Counted from the first letter of the stretch, positions 1 to 5,709 are shown. The stretch: DNA of 7,339 nt from an uncultured Planctomycetaceae bacterium (GCA_937967665.1 CALBSZ010000111.1:1-7339); one strand, 5' to 3'. Notes: a model not told the origin generated them from the letters alone. Numbers and translations are program-made.

Positions 1-34
1 GTCTACGGGCAGGTCGGTCGAGCGATTGAACCCC

Positions 35-331
35 CTATCCCCTCTTCTTCGCTGAGTTGCACGGCTTGCAGGCTGGTTGCCAGTTCGACTTGTCCCAGAA
101 CGACTGCCAGTAGGCGTCTGACTCGATGCTGAATCGCGATGGTGGCTGGATGTGATCAGGCTCCGTGGCGATACGTTCGTTGCAGATGCGGCAAAACGGA
201 TTGCCTGTCTCTGCAATGATTTCGTCGAGCCAAGCCTTCGACTCGCGCCGCCACCTTCGACCGTATCCGCGGCGACATGACGTAGGTCGCTTGCTGCTGC
301 GGTGCCGTTTGATTCGTGGTGTTTTGGGCAT
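35..331 (-). CDS. Phage HNH endonuclease
   Basis: The 98-residue product carries a zinc-ribbon HNH nuclease motif. CxxC (C47, C50) and a second CxxC (C88, C91) should hold the zinc. D59-H60-I61 is the catalytic His element, N83 the middle Asn, and CNSAKK (91-96) the closing motif. The first 30 residues are very basic, with the GYGRRWRRES segment that is common at the N-terminus of small phage HNH proteins. Such enzymes nick or cut DNA, and in several phages they act with the terminase in genome packaging. The ATG is preceded by GGGGAAG, and the gene starts 25 bases after the previous stop. It is the last complete gene before the window edge, so the usual terminase partner cannot be seen. The family is clear; the packaging role is inference from known phage gene order. 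Confidence 0.9.
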   Translation of the reverse strand: MPKTPRIKRHRSSKRPTSCRRGYGRRWRRESKAWLDEIIAETGNPFCRICNERIATEPDHIQPPSRFSIESDAYWQSFWDKSNWQPACKPCNSAKKRG

Positions 332-355
332 AGCTTCCCCGCTATCGGTGCTGAC

Positions 356-601
356 CTAGGCACCGCTGACCTCCACTGATCGCAACCACACCGGATCTAA
401 CATGCTCCCTTGAACCACTTGATCGCTTTCAATCCAGATTCGAATCGTCACTTCGTTGGCAAGCTCGCATCGAATAACCACGGCATCCGCTGGGAGACCG
501 TTCTTCTCAACTTCATAGAGTCGCTGTACTTCACCTTCCTTGAGCCCTTTGCACAGTTCCGTGAGCAAATCCGCACTCACGTCGAAAAAGGCTTGCGGCA
601 T
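356..601 (-). CDS. Small phage protein of unknown function
   Basis: This 81-residue protein is not recognised. Its first half is helical and acidic/basic mixed (DLLTELCKGLKEGEVQRLYEV). The second half alternates hydrophobic residues (VVIRCELANEVTIRIWIES) and should form beta-strands. There is no signal peptide or membrane segment. It has a strong start: ATG preceded by CAGGAG with a suitable spacer, 13 bases after the upstream stop. It lies between a tail/fiber-region block and the HNH gene, so it is probably expressed late with them. The segment GL-x6-IRC resembles a similar segment in the neighbouring 102-residue product, which could mean distant relatedness, but the match is short. Confidence 0.75.
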   Translation of the reverse strand: MPQAFFDVSADLLTELCKGLKEGEVQRLYEVEKNGLPADAVVIRCELANEVTIRIWIESDQVVQGSMLDPVWLRSVEVSGA

Positions 602-614
602 CTGATACTCCTGT

Positions 615-923
615 TCATCCGTCGAAGTGCCTTCGAAGTGCCTTCGCTGCCTCAGCGTGATTGTGTTCTTCGAGCCAATCGGCCGCGATCTGAAACGCGT
701 TGTTCATTTCGAGTTGAATTGACTTGGCAACCGTGTCGAGCGTTTGCTGATCGACAAAGTGTTCGAACTTGCAATGTACGCCTTCCTTAATGATCGCCCC
801 GCGCGCCGTAATCATTTCATCCACGCGGCATCGAATATCGAGCTTCGTGACCGGCTGACCATCAAGACCAAACGCCTTGAGAATAGCCTGCACTTCCGAG
901 TTGTCTTGCGCCGCAACCGCCAT
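615..923 (-). CDS. Small phage protein of unknown function
   Basis: This 102-residue protein has no recognised function. A helical N-terminus leads into a beta-rich segment (VTKLDIRCRVDEMITARGAII), followed by a long helical C-terminus (about residues 58-98). I chose the ATG at 923 because its A is also the last base of the upstream TGA (TGATG), the coupling style used elsewhere in the window. A TTG directly before it (position 926) would add one residue and has slightly better spacing to GGAG, so either start is possible. The last codons include an exact 11-bp tandem duplication (GAAGGCACTTC twice) that decides where this frame ends. Its position directly after the adaptor-like gene suggests a virion or assembly role, but this is only context. 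Confidence 0.75.
   Translation of the reverse strand: MAVAAQDNSEVQAILKAFGLDGQPVTKLDIRCRVDEMITARGAIIKEGVHCKFEHFVDQQTLDTVAKSIQLEMNNAFQIAADWLEEHNHAEAAKALRRHFDG
624..645 (-). repeat. 11-bp tandem duplication at a gene end
   Basis: GAAGGCACTTC occurs twice in a row on the minus strand, inside the last codons of the 102-residue gene. The unit is not a multiple of three. With only one copy the present TGA at 615-617 would be out of frame and the reading frame would run on over the start of the next gene. The duplication therefore sets the current C-terminus. Confidence 0.85.
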
Positions 924-1264
924 CAACGCTGTGTCTCCAAAATCCCAATAGTCACGTAGTCCTCGAAGTTCTGTGCCACGCTATCGTTCGTGCTGCAGGT
1001 GATTTTAAGTTCATACGTCTTTCCCGCCGTGCCACCAGAAACGGAGAATTTATAGCCCTTGTTCGCTGCCACCGTATCGCCGTTTACGGTCATCTCAGCG
1101 CTGTTCACTGCCTCGTCGGCAATCGTCAGATCGCTGCCTCCGCCCTCCGCCACCACGGGAGCCCCGGTCAACCGCGCGGATGAATCCAGCTTCTCAGACG
1201 CATCGACCTTGACGTTGCGCTTCTCTCCTGCCTGCTTGTAACGGATCTCCCGTGCTGTCGTCAT
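923..1264 (-). CDS. Gp77-like phage fiber-tail adaptor candidate
   Basis: This 113-residue protein appears to have an immunoglobulin-like beta-sandwich fold. The telling region is KGYKFSVSGGTAGKTYELKI at about residues 69-88, followed by TCSTNDS and a closing strand EDYVTIGIL. Phage fiber-tail adaptor proteins of the Gp77-like family share the pattern of a hydrophobic strand, SGGTAG.TY, and a strand ending in a Ser/Thr-rich loop. The N-terminal third (EIRYKQAGEKRNVKV...) is charged and probably flexible. It starts with ATG in a TGATG overlap with the repeat protein, with GGAG eight bases upstream. It is therefore translationally coupled to a probable tail appendage protein, consistent with a connector between tail and fiber. 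The family assignment is by recalled pattern, not a search. Confidence 0.6.
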   Translation of the reverse strand: MTTAREIRYKQAGEKRNVKVDASEKLDSSARLTGAPVVAEGGGSDLTIADEAVNSAEMTVNGDTVAANKGYKFSVSGGTAGKTYELKITCSTNDSVAQNFEDYVTIGILETQR

Positions 1265-2028
1265 CAGTCATTCTCCGAGCCGTAGTGCAGCTTGTCGTCG
1301 GGCAGGCTGAAGTGCAGGCGGTCACCGGGCAGCGTGAACTCAAGACCGGCGTCACCGATGGCTGTTCCTGCAATTGTGACGCTTGGTGCGGACCATGTCG
1401 CGGCCACCGGCGACGGTTTATTGGTGACGGCTTGAGTGACTGAAGGGACTGACCAAGTCGCAGCGACCGGGCTTGTCTGAACCGTCATCCGCAGCGCTGG
1501 CGAATTGAGCGACCAAGTGGCGGATACTGGCGACACATTGACGCCTACCTTGGTCGTGACGGTCGGGCTTGACCAATTGGCGGTCAGCGGGTCCGGGGTG
1601 ACCGTCACAGCACCCCCAATGTTCGTCGCAACGGATGGAGCCGACCAGCTTGCTGTCAGAGGTGAAGGCGCCACCGCGATGGCCGTCGTTGCGGCTGGGA
1701 CGCTCCACGAAGCGGTCGCCGGCGAGACGGAAGCTGTGACCTTCGTCGTGACAGTAGGGACGCTCCAAGACGCCGAGACTGGCGACGCAGCGACGGACAC
1801 AGCGGTTACGACAGCCGGCACGCTCCAAGCTGCCGTCAGTGGCGGCGGGCTGACTGCGATCTTTGTTGTGACCGCGGGGACAGACCACGTCGCCGATACC
1901 GGCGATGGAGAAACGGTGACTGCACCGCTCGCCTGGTCCTCGATCAGCTGGACCGATCCCGCAAGCCACTCTTCGGTGCCCGTCTCGTAGACCTGAACGT
2001 CGCCTGCCATCCACTGCCGGTCGGCCAT
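1264..2028 (-). CDS. Tandem-repeat tail/fiber-region protein
   Basis: This 254-residue protein is built almost wholly of repeats. Residues 6-30 hold two copies of WxAGxVQ (W6, W21; 15 residues apart). Residues 37 to about 219 hold nine copies of a 20-residue unit with consensus xVxxSPVSATWSVPxVTTK; its Trp falls at 48, 68, 88, 108, 128, 152, 172, 192 and 212. Residues 231-248 hold two 9-residue copies, FTLPGDRLH and FSLPDDKLH. Each 20-residue unit should give two short beta-strands, so an elongated beta-rich shaft is likely. There is no signal peptide. It starts in a TAATG overlap with the beta-helix gene, with GGAGG seven bases before the ATG, and ends in a TGATG overlap with the adaptor-like gene. 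A structural role in the tail appendage is inferred from this position. The only length irregularity is four extra residues (near NIGGA) between units five and six. Confidence 0.8.
   Translation of the reverse strand: MADRQWMAGDVQVYETGTEEWLAGSVQLIEDQASGAVTVSPSPVSATWSVPAVTTKIAVSPPPLTAAWSVPAVVTAVSVAASPVSASWSVPTVTTKVTASVSPATASWSVPAATTAIAVAPSPLTASWSAPSVATNIGGAVTVTPDPLTANWSSPTVTTKVGVNVSPVSATWSLNSPALRMTVQTSPVAATWSVPSVTQAVTNKPSPVAATWSAPSVTIAGTAIGDAGLEFTLPGDRLHFSLPDDKLHYGSEND
1369..1920 (-). repeat. Nine coding 60-bp tandem repeats
   Basis: The DNA for residues 37-220 of the repeat protein consists of nine imperfect 60-bp units, one of them lengthened by 12 bases. Units diverge at many third positions and in several codons, so this is an old array and not a fresh duplication. 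The repeats keep other frames open by chance: one on the same strand and one on the plus strand stay open across most of the array. Confidence 0.85.
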
Positions 2029-3290
2029 TATGCTGCCTCCGGCTTGGGGTCGACGTAAACGGTAGTTGACGGCTTCGCCAGGAATGCCCGCACTACCACC
2101 GGGCCAGCGATCGTCGGCGCGATAGTGACGCTGATCTGCTGCTTGGTGCCAACGCCAGTGCCGTTCCAGGTGCTGGAGCTGTCGGTCGTCAGCGCGGCAG
2201 GCGTGCCGTCGATCGCCATGCGGGAATGATCGAACTGGCCTTGCGCCGTCTGGTTGGGGTTGGCAATTTCGGACGGGGAACCAACGTCAATCCAGAAGTC
2301 ATCGTTGTTCAGTGTCCCGCCGCTGGCGACGTAGACCTTGATGCTCGTCTCGGTGCCATCCAGCCACAGCAGCATCGGGGGCGATTCGAGAGGGCAAAAC
2401 TGTTCCTTTGCATTGGCGTTCGTCGCCATCTCCCAGGAATAAGCGTTGGCCTGCTCTCCGTCGTCAGCCCCGCCAGTCCGATCGCGGCTGAGCGTGCCCG
2501 TCACGTCACCTTGATAGGTGACTTTCTTGAAGATCCCCAATGGTGGGTCGCTGATCGTTCCCTCGTCGCAGTTGAACGCCTCAGCGAACAGACTCGTTGA
2601 GGTCGCGGCGAACGTCAGGCCGCTGGGGAACTCGCACTGCATGAACTGGATGTGCACGCGGCCCGATGACGCTCCGCCGACGATGCCCGTGAGCGTCGCA
2701 TCGTACGGGCCGAACTTACAGCATCGGAAGAACCACCGCGTGTTCTGAGTAATCGAGAAAAGGTTGGCCTTGCTGTAGTTCGACTTCTCCTCGAACGTGC
2801 AATCCGTGAAGAAAGCCCAGCACTGCCCCGTAGAGCTGATGTCGTCGTCGTGCTTGAACGTGCATCCAAAGAACCGAATCAGTCCGGATTGGATCTTGAA
2901 TTGGTCGCCCACTTCAAATGTGCAATCGTGATACTCTTGGTGACCCGATTGGCCATCGAGAAACAGATCGTCGCTACCGCTCCACCAGATTCCGAAGACG
3001 CGAATGTCTCCGTCCCAGATCATGTCCGAGGCGGTTAACTGCGCGGAAGTCGGCAACCGGTACGAGTCATCCGCAGGATCGCGACTACTGATGATGACTG
3101 GGTTGGCCGCCGTTCCGTTGGACCAATCCGTATTGTTTGACGTCGCCTGGGAATGGTTGTAAGCAACGTAGACGTGCTCGCCAGCAGCAGCACCGCCGGC
3201 ACCACCAGAAGACGTAATGTCCGTATAGGCATCCGTCCACGACGTGCCGTCGTTCGCGCCAGTTGCGTTGCTGTCTACGTAAATGGTCAT
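2028..3290 (-). CDS. Right-handed beta-helix tail-spike-like protein
   Basis: This 420-residue protein opens with IYVDSNATGANDGTSW and a following TDAYTDI, the typical cap of right-handed parallel beta-helix proteins. Residues about 90-245 carry repeating rungs with a C-x-F motif at C123, C143, C164, C191 and C219 (CTF, CTF, CTF, CKF, CEF), plus C241. A linker rich in Gly/Asp leads to a C-terminal beta domain (about 300-420) ending in TTVYVDPKPEAA. In phages such proteins are tail spikes or receptor-binding/depolymerase appendages; in planctomycetes similar proteins are often cell-surface proteins. No signal peptide is present, which favours a virion protein here. No catalytic residues can be assigned. 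The start ATG lies seven bases after the upstream stop, with only a weak GTGAG ribosome-binding site. Its end overlaps the next start (TAATG), so it forms a coupled pair with the repeat protein. Confidence 0.8.
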   Translation of the reverse strand: MTIYVDSNATGANDGTSWTDAYTDITSSGGAGGAAAGEHVYVAYNHSQATSNNTDWSNGTAANPVIISSRDPADDSYRLPTSAQLTASDMIWDGDIRVFGIWWSGSDDLFLDGQSGHQEYHDCTFEVGDQFKIQSGLIRFFGCTFKHDDDISSTGQCWAFFTDCTFEEKSNYSKANLFSITQNTRWFFRCCKFGPYDATLTGIVGGASSGRVHIQFMQCEFPSGLTFAATSTSLFAEAFNCDEGTISDPPLGIFKKVTYQGDVTGTLSRDRTGGADDGEQANAYSWEMATNANAKEQFCPLESPPMLLWLDGTETSIKVYVASGGTLNNDDFWIDVGSPSEIANPNQTAQGQFDHSRMAIDGTPAALTTDSSSTWNGTGVGTKQQISVTIAPTIAGPVVVRAFLAKPSTTVYVDPKPEAA

Positions 3291-3297
3291 CGACTAC

Positions 3298-3588
3298 TCA
3301 CGCTTCTCTTTGCTGAGTAAACGGCGTGATATTCGGAACGCGGTCCGCTCGGGAAACCGCTCCGTTTTCGATGAAGTCCTTGAACGCCCGCAGAAACACA
3401 ATGCCGTCGATGTGCTCCTGCTTCGTGGCGACATTGGTTGCCTGGAACGCGGCATCCGACCCGCTGGCCGTCTCGTTTGTGTAGATCTCATCCAGACGAA
3501 CGGCCTCATCCCGTAGGTTTTGGAGCGCCTCGAACCACGCTTTCATGCGCTGGCTGAAGACGCGGTGTTTTGGTGCGCTGTATGCCAT
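3298..3588 (-). CDS. Small helical phage protein, unknown function
   Basis: This 96-residue protein is predominantly helical by composition (RMKAWFEALQNLRDEAVRLDEI, then VFLRAFKDFIENGAVS). It has no signal peptide, membrane segment or recognised motif. The start is well supported: ATG preceded by AAGGAAG, 11 bases after the TAA of the upstream gene. It sits between a conserved phage protein and the beta-helix protein, so it could be an assembly factor or small tail component. That is context only; I do not recognise the family. Confidence 0.75.
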   Translation of the reverse strand: MAYSAPKHRVFSQRMKAWFEALQNLRDEAVRLDEIYTNETASGSDAAFQATNVATKQEHIDGIVFLRAFKDFIENGAVSRADRVPNITPFTQQREA

Positions 3589-3599
3589 CGGCTTCTTCC

Positions 3600-4034
3600 T
3601 TACGTGAGTTGCAGAATCCCTTCGGCGTTAAACTGAATGGTGAAGTCCGAGCCGCCGGGGTTTTGCGTTGAAGCGAATTCAATCCAGGCAATAACCAGGT
3701 CGTTCGCGTCTGTCCCGTCCACGTGCTTGTAGATCAGGGCGCCAGCGATTGCGCGGGCTCCATTTGCCAAGGCTGTCCACGTCACATCGTCCGCGTCGAA
3801 TTCCGCACGGTCGTTCGCGTCGTCCTTGTTGACGGCCTCGTTGGCCAAGGCCTTCCGCCCGGCCGTAGCGTGCTCGTCAAGCGTCGTGAAATCGTTCAGA
3901 TTGATGATGCCGTCGTTTTCGGTGTCGGCTGTCGTATTCGTCATCAACAGCGCAAAACGAATGTCGTCGGCGTTCAGGTCGATTTCGCCGGCAGCGTTTG
4001 CCCGCTTGAATTCGTTGTAAATTTGACTAGCCAT
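3600..4034 (-). CDS. Conserved phage structural-region protein
   Basis: This 144-residue protein matches a phage family that is widely seen but usually left as hypothetical. Its hallmarks are an opening MASQIYNEFKR, a segment GEIDLNADDIRFALL near residues 16-30, TAGRKALAN, then FDADDVTWTALANGARAIAG with ALIYK, and a close of IAWIEFAS...DFTIQFNAEGILQLT. The pattern suggests a beta-rich fold built from these strands. Relatives commonly lie among tail and head genes, so a virion role is likely but not proven. The ATG follows the receiver stop by one base and is preceded by CGGGAG, a good ribosome-binding site. The protein is full length with respect to this pattern, since both its opening and closing motifs are present. 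Confidence 0.8.
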   Translation of the reverse strand: MASQIYNEFKRANAAGEIDLNADDIRFALLMTNTTADTENDGIINLNDFTTLDEHATAGRKALANEAVNKDDANDRAEFDADDVTWTALANGARAIAGALIYKHVDGTDANDLVIAWIEFASTQNPGGSDFTIQFNAEGILQLT

Positions 4035-4035
4035 T

Positions 4036-4386
4036 TCACTCTCCCGTTGTTTGAACTGCGCTGCTCATTCCCTGGACGAACCGAAACAGCTCATTGACAT
4101 CGCTTTTGTAAAAGACTTTCGCGTCACCGCAGTCCCCAACCCTTTTCGGATCCAAGCCAGTCAACACGACCGTCAGGTAGCCAAACTTTTGCAGCAGAAG
4201 GATAAACTCATTGTCCGCAGGCCCCGGCAGGTCGTAATCGGATATGACGAGGTCAAACCTGTTGCGGTGCCGAATTTTCTGCATCGCCTGGGCTGCGTCC
4301 TCTGCCACCTCAACGTCGTGACCGACGAGGCCAGACAGCAGTAAAAACCGCCACGTCTCGCTGTCTTCAATGATCAGGATTCGCAT
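4036..4386 (-). CDS. Stand-alone CheY-like response-regulator receiver
   Basis: This 116-residue protein is a single receiver domain with no output domain. All key residues are present: acidic pair E7-D8 after strand RILII, phospho-acceptor D50 in DLVISDYDLPG, T76 in VVLTG and K94 in VFYKSDV. Spacing fits the usual alternating alpha/beta fold. By family knowledge it could take phosphate from a histidine kinase, or bind a partner in a phosphorylation-dependent way. No kinase gene is visible, so a host kinase or a purely decoy role must be considered. It starts 20 bases inside the end of the holin-like gene, with a weak upstream GAAG, and ends one base before the next phage structural gene. It is therefore part of the same late transcript. 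Receivers are well known in bacteria and sometimes in phage genomes, but one inside a lysis/structural operon is unusual. Confidence 0.9.
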   Translation of the reverse strand: MRILIIEDSETWRFLLLSGLVGHDVEVAEDAAQAMQKIRHRNRFDLVISDYDLPGPADNEFILLLQKFGYLTVVLTGLDPKRVGDCGDAKVFYKSDVNELFRFVQGMSSAVQTTGE

Positions 4387-4591
4387 TCTTCAGCGCCGCT
4401 GTGTTTTCTGTGATTTGTTCCCGGTTTTCAGCAACCAGCGTCAGGAGCGTCTCCCGCTGAAACTTCTCATGCTCGGCGATCTTCTTTTCCAGTTTGTCTT
4501 CGCGCTTGATCATTCGAATAAGCAGCACAACAGCTATTGCTACACCGATCCCGTTGTTTAACAGGAACTCGCCAAGGCTGAAGTTTTCCAT
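4367..4591 (-). CDS. BhlA/UviB-like holin candidate
   Basis: This 74-residue protein has a short N-terminus, one hydrophobic segment (about residues 13-28, NGIGVAIAVVLLIRMI), then a strongly charged helical tail (KREDKLEKKIAEHEKFQRE...) likely to form a coiled coil. This layout, one N-terminal membrane helix followed by a charged cytoplasmic coiled coil, is that of BhlA/UviB-type holin-like proteins, which permeabilise the membrane at lysis. I start it at the ATG at 4591, preceded by AGGCGGG. An in-frame TTG at 4621 would add ten residues but lacks a ribosome-binding site. Its end overlaps the receiver gene by 20 bases. The class is assigned by topology and size, so other small membrane proteins remain possible. 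Confidence 0.6.
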   Translation of the reverse strand: MENFSLGEFLLNNGIGVAIAVVLLIRMIKREDKLEKKIAEHEKFQRETLLTLVAENREQITENTAALKNANPDH

Positions 4592-4608
4592 GCCCGCCCG
4601 CCTGGTCA

Positions 4609-4618
4609 AATTGCAATT
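4609..4618. repeat. Short perfect palindrome upstream of holin gene
   Basis: AATTGCAATT is a perfect 10-bp palindrome in the 107-base gap between the 66-residue gene and the holin-like gene. It lies about 18 bases before the holin ATG. It could be a protein-binding site, but palindromes of this length also occur by chance. I see no convincing promoter or terminator elsewhere in this gap. Confidence 0.25.
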
Positions 4619-4698
4619 CAATGATTAGCTGGCCGTACACTTGTAACCCAACCTACGGTTAGCGAGGCTCATCACCTGGGCAAGGCGGTGGGCCGCTT

Positions 4699-4899
4699 TT
4701 ACCTTGCGAGCAGCTCCTTCAATCGCTCGATCAACTCCATCACGAACTCGATAATTTCGATCCACTCGCTAATGTCTCCGTACTCGGCTTTCAGATCGGC
4801 GAGGACCGCATCTTCGCGCTCGTCGTCAACCAGGGTGCTGTTGGCACGCCAGGACGAGAATGCTGCTCGCCGCACCTTTCTTTTCAGGCGTCGGTTCAT
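4699..4899 (-). CDS. Small basic-to-helical phage protein, unknown
   Basis: This 66-residue protein begins with a very basic stretch (MNRRLKRKVRRAAFSSWR) and ends with a long amphipathic helix (ISEWIEIIEFVMELIERLKELLAR). The helix is rich in Ile, Leu and Glu but is not a clear membrane span. The start is strong: ATG preceded by AGGAG seven bases upstream. That AGGAG overlaps a TAG that closes the reading frame running on from the peptidase gene. It lies between the peptidase and the holin-like gene, which suggests a link with lysis or particle release, but I do not recognise the family. Confidence 0.7.
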   Translation of the reverse strand: MNRRLKRKVRRAAFSSWRANSTLVDDEREDAVLADLKAEYGDISEWIEIIEFVMELIERLKELLAR

Positions 4900-4908
4900 C
4901 GAAATCTC

Positions 4909-4998
4909 CTATGCGGCCATGAAGTCGGGGACGTGAACGGAGCGGAAGCCGACCGCACCATACCGCCGGACGCTGGGCATCGAGTAACTCACGGAGTC
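4909..4998 (-). other. In-frame coding extension after peptidase stop
   Basis: Directly after the peptidase TAA (4999-5001) the same frame stays open for 29 sense codons and ends at TAG (4909-4911), nine bases before the next ATG. The encoded segment ends RRYGAVGFRSVHVPDF followed by MAA. This resembles the last strand of papain, which ends YGVCGLYTSSFYPV after its GENGY motif. The region therefore looks like the original C-terminus of the peptidase, cut off by a nonsense change, or a sequencing error, or reached by stop readthrough. An ATG at 4980 could alternatively start a separate 23-residue peptide, with only a weak GTGAG upstream. Confidence 0.6.
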
Positions 4999-5709
4999 TT
5001 AGCCATATCCCTCATTCCCCCACGTGTGATGCCAGCTGTTGGCATACTCGCTGTGCCACCTGCCGCGCGAATCTTGAACGCCACGGACTCCGAGAATGGC
5101 GTGGCCGTGACGACCGTAGAGCACCGGCCAGCCATTTAGCAGTGACGTCATGAACTCATCGAACGAGTCAATGTCGTAAGCTTCATCCAGGCGGAAGAGG
5201 GCGGCGGTTTCTTCGTAGCCACGCGGATAACTGTCCCGATAATCCACCGCATCCATCACGTGGTCGGGGTCAAGACCGTTGAATCGCATCCACTCCCGAT
5301 TGCCTGGAGTGTCTGCCGGCAGGCAACCAACCGTCTGTAACGTTCGGGCAATGCAACTGACCGACGAACCGCTGGTCGCGTTGCCGCAGTGCTTGTAAAC
5401 CGAGATCGGCGAGAACTCGATCCACTGCTCAGGTCCGAAGGTCAGATTCCAACAAATCTCGAATCCTTGGACGCCGGCGTTTGCCGTGCAGCTCGGCCAT
5501 CGCTGTTGGTTCTTGATCTTTCGCACCAGCGACTTGACGGATTCGCTCTCGCTTAGCTCGCGCCACTTGCTCCGACCAATGACCTCGATCGAATCGGCAA
5601 ACGTCCGGAAGCTATCACCGTAGCTGTCTTCGCGCGGAGTTGCCCCCATCGCCTGGCCGGCAGGAACGCGATCTTCGCCGACGTCTGTCCATTCGGGATT
5701 GATGATCAT
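4999..5709 (-). CDS. Papain-like (C1-type) cysteine peptidase, short C-terminus
   Basis: The 236-residue product has all the active-site residues of the papain fold. Q68 precedes the nucleophile C74 by six residues (NQQRWPSC), as in papain. H203 lies in GHAILGV, and N224 in YANSW, followed by HHTWGNEGYG. The enzyme would cut peptide bonds; no propeptide-like inhibitor region or signal peptide is seen. I start it at the ATG at 5709, whose ATGA overlaps the stop of the SH3-like gene; a GTG at 5814 would overlap that gene by 109 bases. The protein stops right after the GYG motif, whereas papain continues for about 30 residues that include a final strand. An intact-looking continuation follows the TAA. 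Its position before the holin-like gene suggests a role in lysis, entry or virion processing, but none can be chosen from sequence alone. Confidence 0.75.
   Translation of the reverse strand: MIINPEWTDVGEDRVPAGQAMGATPREDSYGDSFRTFADSIEVIGRSKWRELSESESVKSLVRKIKNQQRWPSCTANAGVQGFEICWNLTFGPEQWIEFSPISVYKHCGNATSGSSVSCIARTLQTVGCLPADTPGNREWMRFNGLDPDHVMDAVDYRDSYPRGYEETAALFRLDEAYDIDSFDEFMTSLLNGWPVLYGRHGHAILGVRGVQDSRGRWHSEYANSWHHTWGNEGYG

Noticed and set aside
1505..1990. A 161-codon open frame on the plus strand across the same repeats
   Set aside because: Its openness follows from the repetitive antisense sequence; every supported gene is on the other strand, and the overlapping gene is well supported.
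1418..2014. A 198-codon open frame on the minus strand inside the repeat gene
   Set aside because: It is a shifted frame of the 60-bp repeats, rich in Arg, His, Gly and Cys, and the main frame has the ribosome-binding site, coupled start and regular Trp periodicity.
4592..4621. TTG start adding ten residues to the holin-like protein
   Set aside because: No ribosome-binding site precedes it, while the ATG at 4591 has AGGCGGG upstream and gives the usual short N-terminus.
4619..4660. Weak promoter-like pair (TTGGGT, 18 bases, TAATCA) before the holin-like gene
   Set aside because: Both boxes match the consensus poorly and such pairs are frequent by chance; no further support is seen.
4625..4672. 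15-codon open frame in the gap before the holin-like gene
   Set aside because: It is very short, and its possible ribosome-binding site is only three bases from the ATG, which is too close.
4682..4700. Possible terminator hairpin (AAGGCGG, loop, CCGCTTT) on the plus strand
   Set aside because: The stem is seven pairs with a G-T pair and only four T follow. It points along the plus strand, where no gene is supported, and has no T-run in the minus direction.
2028..5001. Reassignment of TAA to a sense codon, to explain the peptidase interruption
   Set aside because: TAA ends the beta-helix gene at an overlapping start, and also the 66- and 144-residue genes at sensible places, so TAA works as a stop in this genome.
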